Source: Pyxidicoccus xibeiensis
GTDB lineage: Bacteria > Myxococcota > Myxococcia > Myxococcales > Myxococcaceae
Direction: 5' to 3'
NCBI RefSeq assembly: GCF_024198175.1
Contig: NZ_JAJVKV010000006.1
Span: 434,001 to 498,000 of the forward strand
DNA: 64,000 bases
How positions within the stretch are numbered: position 1 is the stretch's first letter; each line of letters starts with the position of its first letter. Below are positions 9,158 to 17,776 of the stretch, piece by piece. A model generated the notes under the pieces. The model was not told the DNA's origin and did no database searches. It was given only the letters and a program-made list of their open reading frames with translations. A program made the translations under genes and the position numbers.

Positions 9158-9895
9158 TTAGTAGTCCAGCGCCAGTCCGAACATCCAGCGCCGGCTGGAC
9201 AGGACGAGCCCTCCGGCGCCGAAATTGTCCACATCCGCGTAGGTGTACTCGGCGAACAGGTAGCTGTGGTTCACCCCGAGGTCGGAGTCGAAGTCGCGTG
9301 CGAAACGCGGCTCCAGCACGTCCAGCATGAAGGCCAGGCCGCCGGTGGCGCCCCAGCCCCACTTGGCGCCGGAGGCCTTGTTGCCCCGCGCCACCTCGGT
9401 GCTGTCACCCTTGGTAATCCACCACGGCGTGTAGATGAGGCCCAGCTTGCCGTACGGCACCAGGGGGATGCCCCACTCGAACGCGGCGTAGTCGAACTTG
9501 TAGAAGGCGTTGAGGCCCAGCGGAATCACCTTCAGCGCCGTCTGCTCCGCCGCCCGGCCACCGCCCGACGCGAGCCGCGAGGCCGCGTACTTCTCCGCGT
9601 AGCCGGCCGACAGGCCAACGCCCGCGGTGCCGATGCCCTGGTAGAAGTAGCGCTGCAGCTCCATCTCGAACAGCAGCAGCGACGCGTCGCCGAAGGTGTC
9701 CTCGTAGGGCTTGTTGTCCCCGAGCCCCGGCTCCTCGTCGACCAGGGGCTTGTACCCGCCCAGGCGGAGCAGCACCGCGCCCGAGCGGGGCGACTGCAGC
9801 GTCACCTCGTCCGCCGTCACCGACGACGTATCCTGCCCCCACGCGGGTAGCGCGGACAGCAGCGCCGCGACACCGAGGGTGATTGCCCGACTCAT
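9158..9895 (-). CDS. Outer-membrane beta-barrel protein (MXAN_2562-like)
   Basis: A 245-residue protein with a clear signal peptide (MSRAITLGVAALLSALPAWGQ). The mature part has alternating polar/aromatic strands, and the last strand ends RWMFGLALDY, as expected of an outer-membrane barrel. From memory it fits the family annotated as MXAN_2562, always next to a MYXO-CTERM partner. Its ATG overlaps the stop codon of that partner by 4 bp (ATGA), so the two are translationally coupled. A role in outer-membrane structure or surface display is inferred from context only. Confidence 0.8.
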   Translation of the reverse strand: MSRAITLGVAALLSALPAWGQDTSSVTADEVTLQSPRSGAVLLRLGGYKPLVDEEPGLGDNKPYEDTFGDASLLLFEMELQRYFYQGIGTAGVGLSAGYAEKYAASRLASGGGRAAEQTALKVIPLGLNAFYKFDYAAFEWGIPLVPYGKLGLIYTPWWITKGDSTEVARGNKASGAKWGWGATGGLAFMLDVLEPRFARDFDSDLGVNHSYLFAEYTYADVDNFGAGGLVLSSRRWMFGLALDY

Positions 9896-10791
9896 GACTG
9901 CTTCCTCCTCGACGACAACCAGAACCCGAAAGCCGCCAACGCCCCTGCCGCAAGGCCCCCTCCCGCCGCGCCACACCCGCCCGACTCGGCACCGCCGTCG
10001 TTGAGGTACTCCTCGTAGAACCCGAAGCTCGCCACGGGCGTGCCCAGCGTCGCATCGGAAGGCTTGCTCGGGTTGCCCGCCTGGTCCACCGCGATGGCCT
10101 GTACGGCGTACTCGACGCCGTTCTGCAGATTCTCCATCCGGAAGGTGGTGTTGTCGGTCGACTGCTCCTTCCTGGAGACCGGCTCACCGGTCGGCTCCAC
10201 GCCGCCGTCGGCACCCGTGCCCAGCGCCCGCACCTCCACCACCATCGTCGTCGTGTCACCCGGTGGCGTCACCGTGACGCTCAGCGCCTTGTCCAGGCCC
10301 GTCACCGACGGCGCACCGGGAATCGTTGGCGCCTTGGAGTCGAACCTCACGGTGACGGACGGGCTCCCGATGGTCTCAGCGGTGGTCCTGCAGTTCGTCG
10401 TGGTGGCGGAGTCGAACAGGCGCGTGGTCGCGCAAAGCTTGAAGTCGCGCTGCACCTCCTCCTCGTCGCAACTGGAACCGTTGCGCGTCAGGATATCCGA
10501 CACGACGATGTTCTCGGTCCCCGTGGTCGTGGTGGAGGTCTTGCTGAGCTCCTCCAGGAGCACGTCATCGGTCCCGGGGATTCCCGTACAGGTGTCGTTG
10601 GAGATCCAGATGTAGAGGGTGTCGCACAGAGTGCCGGTCGACCGCGTCCAGGTGATGGTCCGAGGAGTCGAGCAAAGCTCCTTGGACACGACGATCCGGT
10701 CGCCTTGCTGGATGACCGTGCCCGAGAAGGTCACAGTCTGTCCCAGGGCGGTCGACGCGAAGAGCAGGAGGCCAACGAATGTGAGGCGCAT
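9892..10791 (-). CDS. MYXO-CTERM sorted surface protein (MXAN_2561-like)
   Basis: A 299-residue exported protein with signal peptide MRLTFVGLLLFASTALGQ. Residues about 150-250 form a fibronectin type III-like domain (APTIPGAPSVTGLDKALSVTVTPP, NGVEYAVQAIAVDQAGN). The C-terminus is a complete MYXO-CTERM signal: an invariant-type GGCGAAGGG, a hydrophobic stretch GLAAGALAAFGFWL and a basic end SSRRKQS. Such signals are known to be processed at the Cys by myxosortase so that the protein is lipidated and moved to the cell surface, as for TraA. The N-terminal half has paired cysteines. It is coupled by ATGA overlap to the barrel gene, which suggests a two-protein surface complex. Confidence 0.88.
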   Translation of the reverse strand: MRLTFVGLLLFASTALGQTVTFSGTVIQQGDRIVVSKELCSTPRTITWTRSTGTLCDTLYIWISNDTCTGIPGTDDVLLEELSKTSTTTTGTENIVVSDILTRNGSSCDEEEVQRDFKLCATTRLFDSATTTNCRTTAETIGSPSVTVRFDSKAPTIPGAPSVTGLDKALSVTVTPPGDTTTMVVEVRALGTGADGGVEPTGEPVSRKEQSTDNTTFRMENLQNGVEYAVQAIAVDQAGNPSKPSDATLGTPVASFGFYEEYLNDGGAESGGCGAAGGGLAAGALAAFGFWLSSRRKQS

Positions 10792-10801
10792 GGGTAGGCG
10801 G

Positions 10802-10829
10802 ACGCTAGCAAGCGGGAGGCCATCCACAA
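10802..10829 (-). promoter_or_regulatory. Promoter of the MYXO-CTERM/barrel pair
   Basis: Minus strand TTGTGG (10824-10829), 16-bp spacer, TAGCGT (10802-10807). The hexamer ends 10 nt before the ATG, so the message is probably leaderless or nearly so. Confidence 0.45.
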
Positions 10830-10884
10830 CCCCCATGCGGATGGCGCATTCCCCTCTGGGAAAGCCCCCTGGGCGCGCCAAACA

Positions 10885-10910
10885 GGCACGGCGGCCCGGA
10901 GGGCCTTGCC
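10885..10910 (-). terminator. Hairpin after the usg-like gene
   Basis: Nested inverted repeats GGCA/TGCC and GGCCC/GGGCC with a 3-nt loop lie 7 bp past the stop of the usg-like gene, with no long T-run. It probably marks the end of the uppS-to-usg operon. Confidence 0.4.
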
Positions 10911-10916
10911 AAATTG

Positions 10917-11945
10917 TCAGGCGGGGCGCTCGGCCAGGCGGAGGCCGGCCTCCACCAGGTTGAGGGCGGCGCCCCGGCCGGCGTTGTCCACGGCGGCGAA
11001 GAGCGTCACCCACTCGGGGGCCTGGGGGAAGGAGCGCACCCGGCCCACATGCACGGCGGGGTCCGACGTGACGAGCATGGGCATGGGGTAGACGCGCTCG
11101 CCCGGGACGTCCAGCACCTTGAGCGCCCGGTGCGTCTTGAGGGCGGCGCGCACCTGCTCGGCCGGGGCGGCCTTCTTGAGCTGCACGCTGACGGTGAGGC
11201 CGTGGCCGTAGAAGGTCGGCACCTGCACGGCCGTCCCGGCGATGACGGGCGCGTCGCCCTTGGTGGCGAACAGCCGGGCGGCCTCCAGCGTCCAGCCACC
11301 CTCCTCCTCCGTCCAGGGCGAGTTCACCATGAAGCCGCCCACCTGCGGCACCAGGTTGAAGCCCACCCGGTTGGGCAGGGCCTGGGGCTCCGGCTCGCGG
11401 CCGGAGAGCAGGTCGGCCGTCTGCTTCTCCAGCTCCGCCACGCCGCGCACGCCCGCGCTGGACACGGCCATCATCGCCGTCACCTGCGCGCGCACCACGC
11501 CAAACACCGTCCGCAAGGGCTCCACCACGTGCACCGCGGCGGTGGTGATGGCGCCCGGCAGGCACACCACGCGGCCCTTGAACGTCGCGGCCAGCACGTC
11601 CGTGTTGAAGCCCGGCAGGACGAGGGGCACGGCACCGTCGCCCCGGAAGGCGTTGCTGGCGTCCACCACCCACGCGCCCGCGGCCTGCGCCAGCGGGGCC
11701 AGCCGGCGGGACGCCTCCGCCGGAGTGGCCAGCAGCACCAGGCCCAGGCCCCGGAAGGCCTCCGCCGACGCCTGCTCCACCTCCAGCGAGTCCTCGCCGT
11801 ACTCCACGTCCAGGCCCTTCGAGCGCTCGGAGCCGAAGGCGCGCACGCGCTCTGCGGGCACGTCCTGCGCGTACAGCGCGGCCAGCACCTCGCGGCCCAC
11901 CACGCCGGTGGCACCCACCACGCCGATTTTCAGGTCATCTCTCAT
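10917..11945 (-). CDS. Usg-like aspartate-semialdehyde dehydrogenase homologue
   Basis: A 342-residue homologue of aspartate-semialdehyde dehydrogenase. The NADP-binding GATGVVGREV, DASNAFR, a FNLVPQVGG segment and the VPTFYGHG motif are present. The catalytic cysteine is not: where active enzymes read PNCST, this protein reads PGAIT (residues 130-134), with Ala at the cysteine position. The only nearby Cys (128) is four residues upstream and out of register. The same loss defines the E. coli Usg protein, so this is probably a non-catalytic paralogue or an enzyme with a changed role. It is the last gene of the uppS-cdsA-rseP-rlpA-tsaB run, 52 bp after tsaB. An automated label of Asd should be treated with care. 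Confidence 0.8.
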   Translation of the reverse strand: MRDDLKIGVVGATGVVGREVLAALYAQDVPAERVRAFGSERSKGLDVEYGEDSLEVEQASAEAFRGLGLVLLATPAEASRRLAPLAQAAGAWVVDASNAFRGDGAVPLVLPGFNTDVLAATFKGRVVCLPGAITTAAVHVVEPLRTVFGVVRAQVTAMMAVSSAGVRGVAELEKQTADLLSGREPEPQALPNRVGFNLVPQVGGFMVNSPWTEEEGGWTLEAARLFATKGDAPVIAGTAVQVPTFYGHGLTVSVQLKKAAPAEQVRAALKTHRALKVLDVPGERVYPMPMLVTSDPAVHVGRVRSFPQAPEWVTLFAAVDNAGRGAALNLVEAGLRLAERPA

Positions 11946-11997
11946 GGCGCGTCCTTTAGCGTCCCGGGCGCACGGACGCGAGCGCCGCGAGGGCGCC

Positions 11998-12735
11998 TCA
12001 GTCTTCCTTCAACCGTGCCACGGGCGCCGGCCCGGGCAGCGGGGGAAACTTCGGATTGCGCTCCGGCTCGGAGGCACGCACGTAGTGCGGCTCCATGGCG
12101 AAGAGCGCCTGCAGCGAGCGCTCCTCCGGGAAGCGCACCAGCCGCGCCAGCTCCACCGCCGAGGGGAAGTCGTGCCCCGAAAGCAACCGGTGCGCGGCCA
12201 CGCCGTGCGACTCCAGCGCGGCGCGGTAGTCCACCAGCGCGGGGCCCAGCGCCACCGCGCGGGGCTCGGCGGCCAGGCGCGCGGCGACCTCGGGGGGCGA
12301 CATGGCCGTCTCCGGCTCCAGCGCCTCCACCGTGCCGCCCTTGCGGACGTAGGCGCCCAGGTACAGGTCGTCCTTGCGCGCCACGGCCAGGCAGTACAGC
12401 GGCACGTCCTCGGGGCCCCGCAGCGCCAGCGCCGCCAGCGACGACGCGCCCGCCGCCTTGAGGCCCGCCGCGTACGCCAGCGACTTCACCGTGGCCAGGC
12501 CGATGCGCAGCCCCGTGAAGGAGCCTGGCCCCAGGCCCACGCCCAGCCCCTCCAGCTCCGCCAGCTTCACGCCGTGGCGGGTGAGCAGCTCCCCGACGAC
12601 GCCGGGCAGCAGCTCGCTCTGCTTCTGGGGCGGAGGCACCACCACGTGCTCCACCGTGCGCAGGCCGCCCCCGGGCTCGCGCTCCATCAGGGCGAGCGAC
12701 AGCGTCAGCGTGGAGGTGTCCAGCGTGAGGAACAT
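11998..12735 (-). CDS. tsaB: tRNA t6A biosynthesis protein TsaB
   Basis: A 245-residue ASKHA-fold protein that works with TsaD, TsaC and TsaE to place threonylcarbamoyl on A37 of ANN-decoding tRNAs. The N-terminus MFLTLDTSTLTLSLAL and the GLGVGLGPGSFTGLRIGLATVKSLA stretch are characteristic of TsaB (YeaZ). It lacks the TsaD metal-binding histidines, as expected. The start MFLTLDT is chosen over an upstream ATG (12765) because the family begins at this motif and the longer form would run into rlpA. It lies 11 bp after rlpA and is cotranscribed with it. Confidence 0.95.
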   Translation of the reverse strand: MFLTLDTSTLTLSLALMEREPGGGLRTVEHVVVPPPQKQSELLPGVVGELLTRHGVKLAELEGLGVGLGPGSFTGLRIGLATVKSLAYAAGLKAAGASSLAALALRGPEDVPLYCLAVARKDDLYLGAYVRKGGTVEALEPETAMSPPEVAARLAAEPRAVALGPALVDYRAALESHGVAAHRLLSGHDFPSAVELARLVRFPEERSLQALFAMEPHYVRASEPERNPKFPPLPGPAPVARLKED

Positions 12736-12746
12736 GGGACGGCTCC

Positions 12747-13244
12747 CTACACCGGAGCGGTCCACGAAGCTTGGGGAATCTGGGACACGGGGGTGCCGCA
12801 GCGGTACAGCCGCACGCGCACCACGCCCTTGTCGAGCATGCCCAGCTTCTCTCCGGCGGCCTTGGACACGTCGATGATGCGGCCGTCCACGAAGGGGCCG
12901 CGGTCATTCACGCGCACGTCCACCTTGCGCCCGTTCTCCATGTTCACCACGCGCACGCAGGAGCCAAAGCGCTCCTTGCGGTGCGCGGCGGTGAGGGCGT
13001 TCTGGTTGAAGCGCTCCCCGCTCGCGGTGGGCCGGCCGTGCAGGCCCGGGCCGTAGAAGGACGCCAGGCCCTCGCCCAGGTACGAGCGGGGCATCTGCTC
13101 GCGCCGCGTCACGCCCGGCGTGGGCGCGCGGGTGGAGCCCTCCTTCGCGGTGGACGCTTCCGGCGGCTGGGGCTTCGCCGCGCGCTGGGCGCAGGCGGTG
13201 AGCAGGCTCGTCCCCAGCAGTACGGCAACGGCAATTCCTCGCAT
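12747..13244 (-). CDS. rlpA: RlpA-type septal lytic transglycosylase lipoprotein
   Basis: A 165-residue lipoprotein with lipobox LLTAC (Cys18). A double-psi beta-barrel domain at about 55-160 has the RlpA signatures GLASFYGPGLHGRPTASGERF, LTAAHR, GSCVRVVN, VRVNDRGPF and IIDVSKAA; the His and Asp of this fold are catalytic in RlpA enzymes that cut denuded glycan strands. There is no C-terminal SPOR domain, so septal targeting must differ from E. coli RlpA. It starts 7 bp after rseP in the same operon. Confidence 0.93.
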   Translation of the reverse strand: MRGIAVAVLLGTSLLTACAQRAAKPQPPEASTAKEGSTRAPTPGVTRREQMPRSYLGEGLASFYGPGLHGRPTASGERFNQNALTAAHRKERFGSCVRVVNMENGRKVDVRVNDRGPFVDGRIIDVSKAAGEKLGMLDKGVVRVRLYRCGTPVSQIPQASWTAPV

Positions 13245-13251
13245 GGAACCT

Positions 13252-14889
13252 CTAGCGGGTCACGTCGTTCGTCACGGCCAGCAGCATCAGCAGGATGAGC
13301 AGCGCGAGTCCGACCATGTTGGCGACTTCACGCACCCGAACAGGGATGGGGCGGCGGCGGATTCCCTCCCAGGCAGCCGAGAGCAGATGGAAGCCGTCCA
13401 GCACGGGGATGGGGAGCAGGTTCATCACCCCCAGGTTGATGGAGATCAGGGCCATCAGGTGCAGGAAGCTGTCGAGCCCCTGCTCGGCGCTCTTGGAGGC
13501 CATCTGGTACATCATGATGGGCCCGCCCACGGTGCTCAGGGGCACGGAGCCCACGAAGAGGCCGCCGATGACCTTCACCATCTGCCCGACGATGGTGGGG
13601 ACCACGAGCGCCGCCTGCTTGAAGGCCGCGCCCGGCCCCAGGTGCACCGTCACCTCGTCCGGCGGGGGCACGTCCGACGGCGTCACCATCCAGCTGCGCA
13701 CCCCGAGGGCCAGCGGCGCGCTCTTGGTGCCCATGCCGTCTTCCGTCGGCAGCGGCGCCTGCGCCAGCTTCTCCGTGCGCTCCCCGCCCTCGCCCCGCCA
13801 CACCAGCGTGAAGGGCGTCTCCTTCAGGGCATTGAGCCGCACCGCCAGCTGGTGGAAGCCGTGCAGCTTCTCCCCGTTGATGGAGATGACGCGGTCACCG
13901 GCCTTGATGCCCGCCTTCTCCGCCGCGCTGCCCGGCGCCACCGACGCGAGGTACAGGTCCGCGGGCTCCGCGCCCAGCGCCGCCAGGCCCTCGCCCGCCT
14001 GCCGGGCCACGGTGAACTCCAGCACCTTGGGGACGCGCCCCGTCACCACGCCGGCCGCCACCGTGTCCAGGCGCCGCACGGTGAGCTTCAGCGGCGTGCC
14101 TTCCGGGTGCTTGCTCACCGCATGGTGGAGCCGTCCCTCGTCCTGCACCGGCACGTCGTTGACGGCCAGGACTCGGTCGAAGGTGCGCAGGCCCGCCTGC
14201 TCGGCGGGCGAGCCCGGCGGCACGCCGACAATCGCCGCCCGGGACGCCGGGCTCACGCCAATCTGCCCCCGCTCCACCGTGTCGATGGGGGACGTCTCCA
14301 CGCTCTTGTCGGGCGTCACCTGGATGGTGCGGCGCTCGCCGCCCCGGTCCACCACGATGGGCACGGGCCGCCCGAAGCGGCCGACGAACGCGTCGGTGAG
14401 GTCGTTGAAAGTGCGCACCTCCACGCCATCCACGGAGAGAATCCTGTCACCCGGGCGGATGCCGGCGGCGACCGCGGGCATGCCCGGGCTGACGTTGCCC
14501 ACCAGGGTGGAGGTGGTCTGGTGTGGCCCCAGGTAGACGAAGAAGTAGATGAGGATGGGGAAGATGAGGTTGAAGGCCGGCCCGGCCAGGACGATGAGGC
14601 CGCGCTTCCAGGGGGGCTGCGCCAGGAAGCCCCGGCTGGCCTCCTCCGGGCTGAGCTCCTCGTGGGGCAGGTCTCCCGCCATCTTCACGTAGCCGCCCAG
14701 GGGCAGCAGGGCAATCTGGTACTCCGTCTCGCCCTTGGTGAAGCCAATCAGCTTCGGTCCGAAGCCGATGGAGAACTTCAGGACCTTCACCCCGCAGGCC
14801 TTGGCCACGAGGAAGTGGCCGAGCTCGTGGACCGTCACGAGCACGCCGAGCAGCAGGATGAAGAACCCGGTGTTCTGGATCTGGAGCAT
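13252..14889 (-). CDS. rseP: RseP family intramembrane zinc protease, three PDZ domains
   Basis: A 545-residue site-2 protease. The HELGH motif (residues 21-25) is in TM1 and the third ligand motif LPIPVLDGFH lies near residue 490, followed by the last TM. The substrate-gating PDZ region is larger than usual: GIRPGDRILSVDG (about 140), GLRTFDRVLAVND (about 240) and GIKAGDRVISING (about 335) mark three PDZ units where E. coli RseP has two, which explains the extra 95 residues. RseP-type enzymes cut anti-sigma factors after site-1 cleavage and clear signal peptides. It is encoded between cdsA and rlpA. Confidence 0.94.
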   Translation of the reverse strand: MLQIQNTGFFILLLGVLVTVHELGHFLVAKACGVKVLKFSIGFGPKLIGFTKGETEYQIALLPLGGYVKMAGDLPHEELSPEEASRGFLAQPPWKRGLIVLAGPAFNLIFPILIYFFVYLGPHQTTSTLVGNVSPGMPAVAAGIRPGDRILSVDGVEVRTFNDLTDAFVGRFGRPVPIVVDRGGERRTIQVTPDKSVETSPIDTVERGQIGVSPASRAAIVGVPPGSPAEQAGLRTFDRVLAVNDVPVQDEGRLHHAVSKHPEGTPLKLTVRRLDTVAAGVVTGRVPKVLEFTVARQAGEGLAALGAEPADLYLASVAPGSAAEKAGIKAGDRVISINGEKLHGFHQLAVRLNALKETPFTLVWRGEGGERTEKLAQAPLPTEDGMGTKSAPLALGVRSWMVTPSDVPPPDEVTVHLGPGAAFKQAALVVPTIVGQMVKVIGGLFVGSVPLSTVGGPIMMYQMASKSAEQGLDSFLHLMALISINLGVMNLLPIPVLDGFHLLSAAWEGIRRRPIPVRVREVANMVGLALLILLMLLAVTNDVTR

Positions 14890-14972
14890 GGGCGCAAGAG
14901 TAATCGTGGGCGCCGATGCGGACAACGCACAACGCCCCAACCCAGCGGGCGAGCAGGCGGAAATCCGGGGGG

Positions 14973-15803
14973 CTACGGGAGCAGGCCGCGCACGAACTGC
15001 ACGTAGACGAACACCAGGGGGGCGTTGAACAGCAGCGCGTCGATGCGGTCCAGGATGCCGCCGTGCCCGGGGATGAGGAAGCCCGAGTCCTTCACCCCAT
15101 AGGCCCGCTTGAGCATGGACTCACACAGGTCGCCGATGGGGCCGAGGATTCCGCCGGCGATGCCCAGCAGCACGCAGTCCCACACGGTGAAGACGGGGAA
15201 GAAGAAGCCCCGGGCGATGAACATGCCGCCCACCGAGCCCACCATGCCCCCGAAGAACCCCTCCCACGTCTTGTTGGGGCTCACCTCGGGGTAGAGCTTG
15301 TGCTTCCCGAGGAACCGCCCGAAGAAGTAGGCGGCGGTGTCGTTGGCCCAGGTGATGACCAGCGCACAGATGACCCACGCCAGGCCGTCCTGGGGCAGCA
15401 GCCGCAGGGCGGACAGGGCGGTGAGGCCCACCGCGCCCAGCAGGAAGCCGTTGACCAGGTGCGCGGTGCGGGTGGGGGCCTCGGCGAGCGGGCCCTTGAA
15501 GAGGTGGTAGATCCACGCGAAGAACGCGAAGACGATGGTCAGCCAGAAGGCCGTCTCGCCCGTGCGGGCCGCGTCCTTCAGCGGAAGGAACGGGAGGACG
15601 GCGGCGAAGGCCATGCCCACCCAGGCGGCCACCGTCAGCCGCTTCTGGACGATGAGGTAGTACTCGCCGACGCAGGCCGCGGCGGCCACCCCGAGCAGCC
15701 CGGCGCTCCACACCCCGCCCAGGAAGAGCAGCAGGAGCACCAGCGGCAGGAGGGTGACTGCCGAGACGACGCGGATGACGAGGTTTCGGTTCTTGTCGTT
15801 CAC
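14973..15803 (-). CDS. cdsA: Phosphatidate cytidylyltransferase
   Basis: A 276-residue polytopic inner-membrane enzyme that makes CDP-diacylglycerol from phosphatidic acid and CTP. The C-terminal signature SMLKRAYGVKDSG followed by HGGILDRIDALLF is the CdsA family pattern with the metal-binding Asp residues; the central WANDTAAYFFGR is also typical. About seven to eight hydrophobic segments are visible. Its ATG overlaps the uppS stop codon by 4 bp (ATGA). rseP follows 83 bp later; dxr, often between them in other proteobacteria, is missing here. Confidence 0.96.
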   Translation of the reverse strand: MNDKNRNLVIRVVSAVTLLPLVLLLLFLGGVWSAGLLGVAAAACVGEYYLIVQKRLTVAAWVGMAFAAVLPFLPLKDAARTGETAFWLTIVFAFFAWIYHLFKGPLAEAPTRTAHLVNGFLLGAVGLTALSALRLLPQDGLAWVICALVITWANDTAAYFFGRFLGKHKLYPEVSPNKTWEGFFGGMVGSVGGMFIARGFFFPVFTVWDCVLLGIAGGILGPIGDLCESMLKRAYGVKDSGFLIPGHGGILDRIDALLFNAPLVFVYVQFVRGLLP

Positions 15804-16591
15804 GCCTTGGCCCGCTGGGGAGGATCCTCCCGCTTCACCTGGGCGGAAGTGAGTCCGAAGCGCCGCTCACGCTGCTGGTACTGCGACACGCAGCGGAGGA
15901 ACTCCTCGGTGCGGAAGTCCGGCCAGAGGGCGTCCGTGAAGCAGAGCTCCGCGTATGCCGCCTGCCAGAGGAGGAAGTTGGACACGCGCAGCTCACCGCT
16001 GGTGCGCACCATCAGGTCCAGCGGCGGCAGACCCTTGGTCCACAGGAACTGCTCGAAGTCGCTCTCCTCCACCCGGCTGGCCACCAGCTCGCCCCTGGCG
16101 ATGGCTTCGGCCATGCGGCGCGCTGCGTGGAGGATTTCCTCGCGGCCGCCGTAGGACAGGGCCAGGGAGAGGACCATGCCGGTGTTGTGCGCGGAGTCGG
16201 CGATCAGCCGGTCCAGCGGCTCGCGCACGTAGCGGGGCAGCCGGTCCACGTCACCCACTGCATTGAGGCGGATGCCGTTGTCGAGGATTTCGGCGCGCTC
16301 GCGCTCGAGGTAGTCGCGCAACAGCTCCATCAGGCCGGCGACCTCCTCGGCGGGCCGGGCCCAGTTCTGCGAGGAGAAGGCGTAGAGGGTGAGGGCCTGG
16401 ATGCCCACGCGGCGCGCGGTGCGGGTGACCTCGCGGACGCTGGCGCTGCCCTCGCGGTGGCCCTCCAGCCGGGGCAGCCCCCGGGACTCCGCCCAGCGGC
16501 CGTTGCCATCCATGATGATGCCCACGTGGCGCGGCATGGGCCGGGCCTTCACCTGCAGCTCGAGGGCGGAAACCACTACGGGGCGTTCCAT
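15800..16591 (-). CDS. uppS: Undecaprenyl diphosphate synthase (cis-prenyltransferase)
   Basis: A 263-residue cytoplasmic enzyme that extends farnesyl diphosphate with IPP to the C55 carrier lipid for peptidoglycan and O-antigen. Catalytic signature HVGIIMDGNGRWA (Asp28), the ALTLYAFSSQNWARP segment and the distal RTSGELRVSNFLLWQ with ELCFTDALWPDF are all present. The start MERPVVV is preferred; a TAGGGT -10-like hexamer ends 10 nt before it, so an upstream in-frame GTG at 16603 would overlap the promoter. It heads the envelope operon uppS-cdsA-rseP-rlpA-tsaB-usg-like. Confidence 0.95.
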   Translation of the reverse strand: MERPVVVSALELQVKARPMPRHVGIIMDGNGRWAESRGLPRLEGHREGSASVREVTRTARRVGIQALTLYAFSSQNWARPAEEVAGLMELLRDYLERERAEILDNGIRLNAVGDVDRLPRYVREPLDRLIADSAHNTGMVLSLALSYGGREEILHAARRMAEAIARGELVASRVEESDFEQFLWTKGLPPLDLMVRTSGELRVSNFLLWQAAYAELCFTDALWPDFRTEEFLRCVSQYQQRERRFGLTSAQVKREDPPQRAKA

Positions 16592-16756
16592 GAAGCCGCG
16601 CACCCTATCGGCGACGCCGCGCCGCGTCCACGGGCGCGTGGCCCAACCGTCACTCGGGGGCCCTGGTCGGTCGCTTCCCCGGGCCAGCCGGCGCGAGGGC
16701 CCGGAGGATGTGGGGCGGAGTAGGCACGCCCCGTCCCCACTCCGCCGGCCGCCCGC

Positions 16757-17713
16757 TCACCAGGTCGGCCAGTTGGGCCTGACGACGTCGATGGGGCTGT
16801 TGAGCCAGGCGGTGTACGCGGTGTCCTTCGCGACGTTGTAGGGGGTGCCGTAGGTGCGCTCGAAGTACTCGGCCCAGTGGGGCTGGGAGCCGTCGAGGTC
16901 GGTGAAGCCGTACTCACGCGCGAGGTCCCAGGAGGAGAAGACGCGGCCGGCCTTGGCCTTCACGTCGGGGTCGGCGGCGAGCGCGGCGACGGCGCGGCCC
17001 ACGAAGGAGGGAGACTCCGAGCTGATGAAGTCCTTGTCCACCTTGGTGCCGTCGCGCCAGGTGGCCTCGGTGACGCCGAAGGCGTCGAGCATCTCCTCGG
17101 AGCGCAGGAAGCCCGGCGTCACGGCGAGCGCGGTGACATTCGTACGGCGCAAATCCCGCGACATGCCGAAGGCCAGGCGGATGACGGTCATCTTGACGAG
17201 GTCGTACCAGAGGCTGCCGCGGTAGCCGAAGTGGTCGCCGTCGGTGATTTCGACGACGAGGCCGCTGTTCTTCTCGACCATCAGGGGGACGGCGTACCGG
17301 CTGGTGAGCAGGTGGGTGAAGATGGCGCGCTCGAGCATGAGCTGCCCCTTCTTGGGGTCCTGCATCCAGAAGGGCGGGCCGAACTCGACGAGCTGCTCGC
17401 CGCCCCAGATGTCGTTGACGAGGATGTCCAGCCGGCCCTGCTCGCCGCGGATGCGGTCGCACAGGGCAACGACTTCTGCCTCCACGGAGTGGTCGACGCG
17501 GATGGCGATGCCCTTGCCACCCTTCGCGGTGACGAGCTCGGCGGTCTCGTCGATGGTCTCCTGGCGCTTGTCGCCCGAGGCGAGGCGGCCGCGCACGCTA
17601 CGGCCCGTGCAGTACACGGTGGCGCCGGCCTCGCCGAGCATGGTGGCGATGCCACGCCCGGCCCCACGCGTGGCTCCGGCGACGAGGGCGATGCGTCCTT
17701 TGAGTGGCTTCAT
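16757..17713 (-). CDS. SDR family oxidoreductase
   Basis: A 318-residue short-chain dehydrogenase/reductase. The NAD(P)-binding motif GATRGAGRGIA (near residue 13), the NDIWGG strand, and the catalytic YDLVK (YxxxK) are visible; TGRSVRG after beta-2 suggests NADP(H) preference. It is somewhat longer than classical SDRs (about 250) because of C-terminal additions. The start MKPLKGR follows GGAGAG. It is divergent from the WYL regulator across a perfect palindrome, so it is likely that regulator's target. The substrate is unknown. Confidence 0.9.
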   Translation of the reverse strand: MKPLKGRIALVAGATRGAGRGIATMLGEAGATVYCTGRSVRGRLASGDKRQETIDETAELVTAKGGKGIAIRVDHSVEAEVVALCDRIRGEQGRLDILVNDIWGGEQLVEFGPPFWMQDPKKGQLMLERAIFTHLLTSRYAVPLMVEKNSGLVVEITDGDHFGYRGSLWYDLVKMTVIRLAFGMSRDLRRTNVTALAVTPGFLRSEEMLDAFGVTEATWRDGTKVDKDFISSESPSFVGRAVAALAADPDVKAKAGRVFSSWDLAREYGFTDLDGSQPHWAEYFERTYGTPYNVAKDTAYTAWLNSPIDVVRPNWPTW

Positions 17714-17776
17714 GGCGGTCTCTCCAGGTGGTGGAGCCGGGAGGAGTCCCCCCGGTCGTGAAGACACCCTACGGGT

